NCBI GenBank assembly: GCA_963833605.1
Contig: CAWHYZ010000015.1
Span: 186,001 to 250,000 of the forward strand
Source of the DNA: JAFAXD01 sp963833605
GTDB lineage: Bacteria; Pseudomonadota; Alphaproteobacteria; Rhizobiales; Xanthobacteraceae
Direction: 5' to 3'
DNA length: 64,000 nucleotides
Position 1 is the first letter of the stretch. Each line of letters starts with the position of its first letter. A program made the position numbers and the translations under genes. The notes under the pieces were generated by a model that was not told the DNA's origin, did no database searches, and saw nothing but the letters and a program-made list of their open reading frames with translations. Positions 35,496-42,746 of the stretch are shown piece by piece.

Positions 35496-36511
35496 CCGCG
35501 CTCCTCGACGTAGGCGAACTCTCCAAGCGCTTCCCGGCCGGCAAGCCCGCCGGCACGTTCACGCGGCTGCGGCGGCGTTTTTCCGGCGGACCTGAGCGGC
35601 TGCCCCTGGTCTACGCGGTCGATGACGTGAGCTTCACCATCAACAAGGGCGAAACCGTCGGGCTCGTCGGCGAATCCGGTTGCGGCAAGTCCACACTGGT
35701 GCGGGTCGTGACCCGATTGCTCGATCCGACCGACGGCATCATCAAATTGGGCCCGCGCGAACTTTCGCACACGCCGGCCAAGCGTTTTGCCTGGGACCAG
35801 GACCGCAAGCGCATCCAGATGGTGTTCCAGGACGCAGGCGACAGCATCAATCCGCGTTTCACCGCATTCGAGGCGATCGCCGACCCGCTGCGGCGGCTGC
35901 GCAAGCTCAGCGGCGCGAACCTGCGGCACAAAATCGAAGAGGCCGCAACCCGCTGCGGCTTGCCGCTTGAATTGCTGACGCGCTTTCCGCACCAGCTCTC
36001 CGGCGGTCAGCGCGCCCGCGTCGGTATCGCGCGCGCGGTCGCGGTCGAGCCCGATCTGCTGGTCCTGGACGAGCCCACCGCCGCGCTTGACGTGTCGGTG
36101 CAAGTGGTCATCCTGCAGCTGCTGCAGCGGCTCAAGAGCGAGCTCGGCATGAGCTATCTGTTCGTGTCGCATGATCTGAGCGTCGTCCGGCTCATCTGCG
36201 ACAGGGTGTTGGTGATGTACCTCGGCAAGATCGTCGAAACCGGTCCGGCCAAGGACGTATTCGATCATCCGCTGCATCCCTATACCCAGGCGCTGGTCGC
36301 CGCGGTGCCAAGCGTCAATGAGCACGGTCTCGAGCGCCTGCGACTGACCGGCGAGCCGCGCAGCCCGATCGATCCCGACCCCAACGTGTGCCGGTTTTAC
36401 GGGCGCTGCCCGCGCGGGGTCGATCGCTGCAAGACCGAGATGCCGTTGCTGCGCAGCTTTGCGGGCGACCGCGAGGCGGCGTGTCATTTTGCCGGAGAGC
36501 CGGCGCAATGA
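35492..36511 (+). CDS. Dipeptide-type ABC transporter ATPase (DppF-like)
   Basis: 339 residues. Walker A GESGCGKST, signature LSGGQRARVGIARAV, Walker B LLVLDEPTAALDVS. C-terminal oligopeptide domain with CRFYGRCPRGVDRC. A 20-residue insert (GKPAGTFTRLRRRFSGGPER) precedes the core. It overlaps DppD by 4 bases and the atzG-like gene by 4 bases, so the transporter and the catabolic genes are translated as one unit. Confidence 0.94.
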   Translation: MTALLDVGELSKRFPAGKPAGTFTRLRRRFSGGPERLPLVYAVDDVSFTINKGETVGLVGESGCGKSTLVRVVTRLLDPTDGIIKLGPRELSHTPAKRFAWDQDRKRIQMVFQDAGDSINPRFTAFEAIADPLRRLRKLSGANLRHKIEEAATRCGLPLELLTRFPHQLSGGQRARVGIARAVAVEPDLLVLDEPTAALDVSVQVVILQLLQRLKSELGMSYLFVSHDLSVVRLICDRVLVMYLGKIVETGPAKDVFDHPLHPYTQALVAAVPSVNEHGLERLRLTGEPRSPIDPDPNVCRFYGRCPRGVDRCKTEMPLLRSFAGDREAACHFAGEPAQ

Positions 36512-36786
36512 CGCGCAAACCGGTCCGCAAGGCGCGCGCCACACCGGCTAAGCCGAAGCGGCGGTCGCCAAAGCGTGCCGCCGCAAAACCGGCCAAGCAA
36601 GCGCGGGCCAGCGATCCGCTCAACGCATTCATCGATGGGGCCGCCGCTGCCCTGGCACTCCCCGTAGAAGAGGCCTGGAAACCGGCGATCGCCGCCAATC
36701 TGCGCGTCACCCTCGAGCATGCCGCATCGGTCGAGGCCTTTCCGCTTCCCGACGACGCCGAGCCGGCTGCGGTCTTCGAGGCGTGA
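36508..36786 (+). CDS. atzG: AtzG-like small subunit (DUF4089)
   Basis: 92 residues. A Lys/Arg/Ala-rich tail (about 1-36) leads into DPLNAFIDGAAAALALPVEEAWKPAIAANLRVTLEHAASVEAFPLPDDAEPA, the DUF4089 pattern of AtzG and HpxX. AtzG is a GatC-like partner that stabilises the amidase AtzE. The ATG overlaps the DppF-like stop and the stop overlaps the amidase start region, so it is translated with its partner. The basic N-terminal tail is longer than I would expect. Confidence 0.85.
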   Translation: MTRKPVRKARATPAKPKRRSPKRAAAKPAKQARASDPLNAFIDGAAAALALPVEEAWKPAIAANLRVTLEHAASVEAFPLPDDAEPAAVFEA

Positions 36787-36788
36787 TC

Positions 36789-38177
36789 ATGGATCCTGTC
36801 TGGGCTTCGGCATCGGAGATCGCACAGGCGGTCAGCGCAGGATCGATCGATGCCGCAACCGTTATTGAGGAAACGATCGCCGTCATCTCGGCGCGCGATC
36901 CGATCCTCAACGCGTTCACGACGGTGACCGATGCGCGCGCACTCGCCCGCGCGCAGGCGTTGGACAGCAGGCGCGCCCAGGGTCGGGCGCTCGGCCCGCT
37001 GGCGGGGGTGCCGTTCGCGGTCAAGAATTTGTTCGACGTCGCCGGCTTGCCGACGCTCGCTGGTTCCAAGATCAACCGTGAGAACAAGCCGGCAAGCCGC
37101 GACGCACCGCTGATCGAGCGCCTGGAAGCGGCCGGCGCCATTCTGGTCGGTGCGCTCAACATGGGTGAATACGCCTACGACTTCACCGGCGAGAACGCGC
37201 ACTACGGCCCGTCGCGCAATCCGCACGACCGCACCCGTATGACCGGCGGCTCATCCGGCGGCTCCGGTGGCGCAGTCGCGGGCGGCCTCGTCCCGCTCGC
37301 GCTCGGCTCCGACACCAATGGTTCGATCCGGGTGCCGTCGTCGCTGTGCGGTTTGTTTGGATTGAAGCCGACCTACGGCCGGCTGCCGCGCAATCGCACG
37401 TTCCCGTTCGTGACGAGCCTGGATCACCTTGGTCCCCTGGCACGCGACGTGCGCGATCTCGCCTTGGCGTACGACGCGATGCAGGGCTTTGACCCCGACG
37501 ATCCGGTCTGCGCCGACCGCCCGGCCGAGCCGACCGTGAATTTGCTTGGTGGGGGAACCGACGGCCTGCGCATCGCGGTTGCCGGCGGCTATTTCCAGAA
37601 GGGCGCGTTTCCTGAAGCGCACATTGCGCTCGACCGCGTCGCCGCCGCGCTGCACGCCAAGGCGGAGATCGAGATCCCGCAGCCTGCGCTGGCGCGCTCG
37701 GCCGCCTACCTGATCACCACCATCGAAGGCGCGAGTCTGCACCTCGAACGCGTGCGCAAACGCGCGCGCGATTTCGACCCGGCGGTGCGCGACCGCTTCA
37801 TCGCCGCCGCCATGGTGCCGGGAACGCTTGCGGTCAAGGCGCAGAAATTCCGTCGCTGGTATCGCAACGAAGTGCAAAAGCTGTTCACGCGCGTCGACGC
37901 CATTCTGGCGCCGGCAACGCCCTGCACGGCCCCCGCAATCGGCCAGCAGACCTTCAACCTGGGCGGGGTCGAAATGCCGGTGCGGGCCAATCTCGGCATC
38001 TACACCCAGCCGATTTCGTTCATCGGACTACCTGTCGTCGTGGTGCCGGTGCCGCTCTCACCGCTGCCAATCGGGGTACAGATCATAGCGGCGCCCTGGC
38101 GCGAAGACATCGCGCTGCGCGTCGCCTACGCTTTGGAAAAAATGGGTGTCGCGGCCGCGCCGCGACCAGAACTTTAA
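36789..38177 (+). CDS. atzE: AtzE-type amidase (1-carboxybiuret or oxalurate-type amidohydrolase)
   Basis: 462 residues from ATG 36789, with GAGG seven bases upstream. A GTG at 36783 overlapping the atzG stop is an alternative. Amidase-signature triad: Lys79 (VPFAVKNLFD), the cis-Ser in TGGSSGGSGG (about 155-156) and nucleophile Ser179 (SDTNGSIRVPSS). In the cyanuric acid pathway AtzE with AtzG deaminates 1-carboxybiuret. The homologous HpxY acts in oxalurate/purine breakdown. The neighbouring allophanate hydrolase favours the first role. Confidence 0.87.
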   Translation: MDPVWASASEIAQAVSAGSIDAATVIEETIAVISARDPILNAFTTVTDARALARAQALDSRRAQGRALGPLAGVPFAVKNLFDVAGLPTLAGSKINRENKPASRDAPLIERLEAAGAILVGALNMGEYAYDFTGENAHYGPSRNPHDRTRMTGGSSGGSGGAVAGGLVPLALGSDTNGSIRVPSSLCGLFGLKPTYGRLPRNRTFPFVTSLDHLGPLARDVRDLALAYDAMQGFDPDDPVCADRPAEPTVNLLGGGTDGLRIAVAGGYFQKGAFPEAHIALDRVAAALHAKAEIEIPQPALARSAAYLITTIEGASLHLERVRKRARDFDPAVRDRFIAAAMVPGTLAVKAQKFRRWYRNEVQKLFTRVDAILAPATPCTAPAIGQQTFNLGGVEMPVRANLGIYTQPISFIGLPVVVVPVPLSPLPIGVQIIAAPWREDIALRVAYALEKMGVAAAPRPEL

Positions 38178-38190
38178 GCGGAAGTTCCCG

Positions 38191-38589
38191 ATGGAGATCG
38201 ACTTGCCGGACGTTGTTGCCGAAGTGAGGGCGGAATTTGCGCGCTACGAAAAGGCGCTGGTCGCCAACGACGTCGCGGCGCTCGATGCGATGTTCCACAA
38301 TGATCCGCGCACCATCCGCTATGGCGGAACCGAGAACCTCTATGGCTACCGTGAGATCGAGGCGTTCCGCGCCGCGCGCTCGCCGGCCGGTTTGGCGCGA
38401 ACGCTGTCGAAGACCGTCATCACCACGTACGGGCGCGATTTCGCGGTGGCGTCAACCTTGTTCGAGCGCGCGTCGGCCGCCGGCAAGATCGGCCGCCAGA
38501 TGCAGACCTGGGTTCGCTTCGACGATGGCTGGCGCGTGGTCGCAGCACACGTCAGCCTCATCGATCGGCCCACGGAGCTCAAAGCATGA
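38191..38589 (+). CDS. atzH: AtzH/HpxZ-like NTF2-fold protein (DUF3225)
   Basis: 132 residues from ATG 38191 with GCGGAAG upstream. The sequence EVRAEFARYEKALVANDVAALDAMFHNDPRTIRYGGTENLYGY is the DUF3225 signature shared by AtzH and HpxZ. AtzH has been reported as a 1,3-dicarboxyurea decarboxylase making allophanate, so it would link AtzEG to AtzF. It ends in a 4-base overlap with the GntR gene. The alternative name HpxZ reflects the purine-type clusters. Confidence 0.85.
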   Translation: MEIDLPDVVAEVRAEFARYEKALVANDVAALDAMFHNDPRTIRYGGTENLYGYREIEAFRAARSPAGLARTLSKTVITTYGRDFAVASTLFERASAAGKIGRQMQTWVRFDDGWRVVAAHVSLIDRPTELKA

Positions 38590-39269
38590 CCCTGCTTGCG
38601 AACGACCGCGACCTGCGCGGCACCGACGTACGCAAGACCCGGGCCGAAGAGCTGCGCAGCCAGCTTGCAGACGACATCGTGTGCGGCGCGCTGACGCCTG
38701 GGCAGACGCTCGACGAAATGGACCTTGCGCGCCGGTTCGGCGTGTCGCGCACGCCGGTACGTGAGGCAATCCGGCAGCTCGCGGCGAGCGGGCTCGTGGA
38801 GACGCGGCCGCATCGCGGCGCCGTGGTGGCACGGCCGAGTCACGAGCGTATTCTCGGCATGTTCGAGGCGATGGCGGAACTGGAAGCGCTGTGCGCCGGA
38901 TTCGCGGCGGAGCGGATGATGGCAGGTGAACGGCATGCACTCGACGCCGTGCACGAGACCCTGCGTGTGCTGATTCACGGCGGCGATCCGCAGCGCTATC
39001 ACGAGGTCAACGAGTCGTTTCACGCGACGATCTATGCGGGCGCCCACAACGACTACCTGGCGGAAATGACGCTCGCGACTCGGACCCGGGTGCAGCCGTT
39101 CCGACGCGCCCAGTTTCGACTGCTCGGCCGCCTCGCCAAATCGCACGTCGAGCATGACCGGATCGTCCTCGCGATCCTGCGCGGCGATCGCCTCGGTGCC
39201 ACCGCCGCGATGCGCGCCCACATCATGACGGTGGGCGAAGAATACGAGGCCTATGCGGAATCGTTGTAG
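38586..39269 (+). CDS. GntR family regulator, FCD (FadR) subfamily
   Basis: 227 residues. Winged HTH: LADDIVCGALTPGQTLDEMDLARRFGVSRTPVREAIRQLAASGLVE. The C-terminal FCD domain carries metal-ligand-type residues in VNESFHATIYAGAHN and KSHVEHDRIVLAI. It is the last gene of the ABC-atz operon and so may control its own operon, probably through TTGYATRCAA-like dyads upstream. The stop codon TAG lies inside a family C repeat. Confidence 0.9.
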   Translation: MTLLANDRDLRGTDVRKTRAEELRSQLADDIVCGALTPGQTLDEMDLARRFGVSRTPVREAIRQLAASGLVETRPHRGAVVARPSHERILGMFEAMAELEALCAGFAAERMMAGERHALDAVHETLRVLIHGGDPQRYHEVNESFHATIYAGAHNDYLAEMTLATRTRVQPFRRAQFRLLGRLAKSHVEHDRIVLAILRGDRLGATAAMRAHIMTVGEEYEAYAESL

Positions 39270-39353
39270 GATGGGTAGAGCGCAGCGAAACCCATCGTGA
39301 TGCAGCAGCACGCGAGCTCGTTGATGGGTTTCGCTGCGCTCAACCCATCCTAC
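39266..39353. repeat. Palindromic intergenic repeat, family C (GTAGGATGGGT type)
   Basis: Inverted ends GTAGGATGGGT and ACCCATCCTAC enclose GAGCGCAGCGAAACCCATC and its inverted counterpart GATGGGTTTCGCTGCGCTC. It lies between the convergent GntR and allophanate hydrolase genes. Its two ends supply the TAG stop codon of both. A second copy is at 52627-52711. Confidence 0.9.
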
Positions 39354-41125
39354 GATTTGCTCGCCACGAACGTGCGCCAGCCGCCAAGACTCGAGATATC
39401 CTGCGCGCCGATCGTCGCTTCGGCTTCGACCAGAAAGCCCTTCACCGGACGGCCGTCCCCCAACGTGAGCGTACCGATCGCCAGCGGCGGCGGGATGTCG
39501 GCGACGAAGCGTCCGAAAGCCTCATAGCTCAGTCCCCACAGCTCGACCTCAATCGCGCTGCCGGTGCCTCGGGCAACGCCCAGGAGCCCGGGCTTCGGCG
39601 GATTCGTGTCCGGCAGCGCGAACAGCCGGTAGTCCGGGGCCGTCGTTGTGGTCTCGAGAAAGCGCGCACTGCGCCTGCGCAGCTCGCCGTTGAGCGGCAT
39701 GCCGGAGAGATGCGCGCCGACCACCGCGATCGCGACCTCGCCTGGCATCGACGCCGGCGCGAACGGCGCGAGCGGCGGCATGGGCTTGCGCAGGGCGCCG
39801 AGCGACAGCCCGGTGCCGGCGTGAAACGCGCGGCCGATGCTCGCCAGCCATGTATCCTGACCGGCGGGCGCCAGAAAGGTGGCGCCGAACGGTGTCCCAT
39901 CACGCGCAAACACCGCCGGAACGGCGAGGCCGGCGAGACCGAACAGGTTGACGAAATTGGTGTAGGTGCCGAGGTTGCTGTTGAGCCGCACCGGATCGGC
40001 CTCGACTTCGGCGATCGTGTAGGCGGCCGGCGCGGTCGGGACCATCAACACATCGACATTGTTGAAACACGCGAACGCGCGCGCGCGCAGCTCGCCCAGA
40101 CGATAGAACGCGCGGAACGCGTCCACCGCAGTCGGCTTCATGCCGGTCTCGATGATGGCGCGCGTCACTGGATGCACGTCGGCGGGATGCGCCGCAATGA
40201 AGGAGCCGACCGCAGCCCAGCGTTCGGCGATCCAAGGACCCTCGTACAAGAGTTTCGAAGCCTCCAGGAACGGCGCGAAGTCGATGTCCACGACCGTCGC
40301 GCCAATGGCGGCGACGATTTTGAGCGCAGCCGTGAACGCGGCCTCGGCACGCGCATCACCAAAGAAAACGCGACTTGCCGCTTCCGGCACGCCAACCCGC
40401 ACGACCGGCGGCAGCGCGCCGAGGAAGCCCACCGGCAAGGCGCTGGCATCGCGATTCGGATCGGCGATGGCGGCGAGCGCCGCAAACGCATCGTCGGTGG
40501 TCAGAGCAAACAACGACACGCAATCGAGCGAGCGGCAGGCCGGCACCACGCCCGCAGCGGACACGAGACCGAAGCTCGGCTTGAGGCCGACGATATTGTT
40601 GAGGCCGGCCGGCACCCGGCCGGAACCGGCAGTATCCGTGCCGAGCGCCAGCGGAACGAGGCCAGCCGCCACCGCGACGGCGGAGCCCGAGCTCGAACCT
40701 CCGGGGCTCAGGTTCGGATCGAACGGGTTGCCGGGTATCCCATAGGGCGAGCGCACGCCCACGAGGCCAGTCGCAAACTGATCGAGATTGGTTTTGCCGA
40801 TGACGATGGCGCCCGCGCGCTTGAGCCGTTCGACCGAGGCGGCGTCCCGGTCCGGCCGATACGCAAAGGCGGGGCACGCCGCGGTGGTCGGCAGCCCGAC
40901 GACGTCGATGTTGTCCTTGATGGCAACCGGGACCCCATAGAGCGGCAGACTTTTGTCGGCGAGCGCCCTTGCATCCGCCAACGCGTCAGCCTCCTGGCGC
41001 AGCGAAATGAACACGGCCGGATCGGCATGCGCCCGGATGCGGGCGAATGTACGCGCGACAGTATCCGCCGGCGTGGTCGTACCGGCACGGTGGGCATCGA
41101 CGATGGCGGCAACGGTTTCGATCAC
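39350..41125 (-). CDS. atzF: Allophanate hydrolase (AtzF/DUR1-type)
   Basis: 591 residues with a GTG start. Amidase domain (about 1-440): catalytic Lys70 (VPVAIKDNID), Ser144-146 (SPGGSSSGSA), nucleophile Ser168 (TDTAGSGRVPAG). A separate C-terminal domain (about 460-591) with IAVVGAHLSGMPLNGEL and YRLFALPDTNPPKPGLLG is diagnostic of allophanate hydrolase. It splits allophanate to ammonia and CO2 and is the last step of both biuret and cyanurate use. It converges with the GntR gene and has its own sigma-54-type element. Confidence 0.94.
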   Translation of the reverse strand: MIETVAAIVDAHRAGTTTPADTVARTFARIRAHADPAVFISLRQEADALADARALADKSLPLYGVPVAIKDNIDVVGLPTTAACPAFAYRPDRDAASVERLKRAGAIVIGKTNLDQFATGLVGVRSPYGIPGNPFDPNLSPGGSSSGSAVAVAAGLVPLALGTDTAGSGRVPAGLNNIVGLKPSFGLVSAAGVVPACRSLDCVSLFALTTDDAFAALAAIADPNRDASALPVGFLGALPPVVRVGVPEAASRVFFGDARAEAAFTAALKIVAAIGATVVDIDFAPFLEASKLLYEGPWIAERWAAVGSFIAAHPADVHPVTRAIIETGMKPTAVDAFRAFYRLGELRARAFACFNNVDVLMVPTAPAAYTIAEVEADPVRLNSNLGTYTNFVNLFGLAGLAVPAVFARDGTPFGATFLAPAGQDTWLASIGRAFHAGTGLSLGALRKPMPPLAPFAPASMPGEVAIAVVGAHLSGMPLNGELRRRSARFLETTTTAPDYRLFALPDTNPPKPGLLGVARGTGSAIEVELWGLSYEAFGRFVADIPPPLAIGTLTLGDGRPVKGFLVEAEATIGAQDISSLGGWRTFVASKS

Positions 41126-41160
41126 GCTGGGCTCCGGGCGGCGGATGCTCGCCCGCCATG

Positions 41161-41177
41161 ACGCAAGTTACATGCCT
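41161..41177 (-). promoter_or_regulatory. Sigma-54-type promoter upstream of allophanate hydrolase
   Basis: On the minus strand: AGGCAT then GTAAC then TTGCG. GG and GC are 10 bases apart. The -24 box matches TGGCAC at 4/6 and the -12 box has TTGC. Expected start near 41151, about 26 bases before the GTG start codon. Confidence 0.5.
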
Positions 41178-41204
41178 GATTGGCATCTTGGATCGCAACG
41201 GGGC

Positions 41205-42704
41205 TCAATGTCCGATCTTCTCCATGCTCAAGCCGGTGGTCTCGATCCGGAAGGCCGAGGTCACGACGGCACCGAGGAGCGACGTGCCGACCAGAATTAG
41301 CAGGAGTGCCTGTGTGCCGATATCGGCGAGCAGGATCGGGAACAGGAACGCGGTCATGATCGCCCCGACCTTGCCGACTGCGGCCGCGACGCCGGCGCCG
41401 GTTCCGCGCAGATAGGTCGGAAACACCTCGCCGGCCAGCAGATAGGTCTGCGCGTTCGGCCCCATGTTGGTCATGAAATTGAATAGCATGAAGCCGGCGA
41501 AGATCAGCGCCATCCGGGTTGTGCCCGTCGCGTAGGCCGAAAGCGACGCCAGCAGAAGGCCGGCCGCACAGCCGATGAAGCCCACAATCTGGAGTCGGAT
41601 CCGGCCGATCCGATCGGTGAGCAGGATGGCGAAGATGATGCCGACGATCAGCAAGATATCGATCAAGGCTGCACCCTTGGCGGCGAGTTCATCGTTTGCG
41701 ATCAGATCGGCGACGTTGCGCGGGTGTGCCGCTTTGTGGCCGAGTGCCGCGGCCAGGATGGTCGGCGTGAAGATGCCGATCCCATAGGTGCCGAGATCCT
41801 GCAGGAACCAGGGCACCGAGGCGAAGATCGTCGCGCGCAGATTGTTGCCCTTGAACAGCGCCCCGTAGCCACGGTGGTGCGCCGTGTGCGGCGCAACGCG
41901 GGGGACAAGATGGATCTCCCGCGGATAAGGCGGGTCGCGCGCCAACAGCCGCGCCGTCTCCACGCGCGCTCGTTCGTGCTGCCCACGGCTCAACAGCCAA
42001 TGCCCGCTTTCGGTGATGAAGAACCGGCCTGCGGCCACCAGCAGGGCCGGAATGATGGCGGTCGCATACATCCAGCGCCAGGCACCGAGCTGTGGCATGT
42101 TTGCGAGGATCAGATAACCGACCACCGTGCCGACGAGCACGCCCAGGGCCTGGAATCCGAACGCTCCCAAAACGAGCCGGCCGCGGTCGCTGCTTGGAAT
42201 GCTCTCCGAGATCATCAGATGCGCGGTTGGATAGTCGCAGCCCAAGGCGAGCCCAACTCCAAACAGGCAAAAGATCAACAGAGCGAACGAGTACACACCC
42301 AACAGCGGCGCGCCGACCAGCAAGCAGAGGAACACCACGAAGATGAGCATCTCGACAATGAACATCGGCTTGCGGCCGAAACGATCGGCGAGCCCACCGA
42401 GGAACAAAGCACCGATCAGAATTCCGAACAGGCTCGCTGCGCTGACCAACCCATGTTGAGCCGCACCGATATTGAATTCTTCCGCGATCAGTGGCAGCGC
42501 CACGCCGGTCATGAAAACAACGAAGCCCTCGAAGAACTTGCCGGCCGCCGCCAAGATCAGGATGCGCCATTGCATCGCCGTCATCGGGGTCTGATCGACG
42601 CTCGTGCCGTCGGACCAGACCGGCCGCTCATCGATATAGGCCTGCACCGACTTGGCCATCGGCGGCGGCGCTGCGCTTGCGTGCTCGGTCTCGTGTGCTG
42701 TCAC
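41205..42704 (-). CDS. MFS transporter, sugar-porter type
   Basis: 499 residues, twelve predicted helices with a central hydrophilic loop. Motif A variants GGLADRFGRKPMF and LLTDRIGRIRLQ follow helices 2 and 8, and the sugar-porter PESP/R-like segment is ITESGHWLLSRGQHERA. An EVFPTYLRGTGAGV motif lies in the second half. The N-terminal 45 residues are hydrophilic. It is upstream of atzF on the same strand with an 80-base gap. Substrate unknown; carboxylates or aromatic acids are common for this branch. Confidence 0.88.
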   Translation of the reverse strand: MTAHETEHASAAPPPMAKSVQAYIDERPVWSDGTSVDQTPMTAMQWRILILAAAGKFFEGFVVFMTGVALPLIAEEFNIGAAQHGLVSAASLFGILIGALFLGGLADRFGRKPMFIVEMLIFVVFLCLLVGAPLLGVYSFALLIFCLFGVGLALGCDYPTAHLMISESIPSSDRGRLVLGAFGFQALGVLVGTVVGYLILANMPQLGAWRWMYATAIIPALLVAAGRFFITESGHWLLSRGQHERARVETARLLARDPPYPREIHLVPRVAPHTAHHRGYGALFKGNNLRATIFASVPWFLQDLGTYGIGIFTPTILAAALGHKAAHPRNVADLIANDELAAKGAALIDILLIVGIIFAILLTDRIGRIRLQIVGFIGCAAGLLLASLSAYATGTTRMALIFAGFMLFNFMTNMGPNAQTYLLAGEVFPTYLRGTGAGVAAAVGKVGAIMTAFLFPILLADIGTQALLLILVGTSLLGAVVTSAFRIETTGLSMEKIGH

Positions 42705-42746
42705 CGCGCTTTCCTTCGGACAATGAGGGCATCCACGGCGACGATG

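Noticed and set aside
36789..38177. GatA subunit of the tRNA amidotransferase with the upstream small gene as GatC
   Set aside because: No gatB is adjacent, and the DUF4089 partner plus DUF3225 protein and allophanate hydrolase identify the AtzE/HpxY type.
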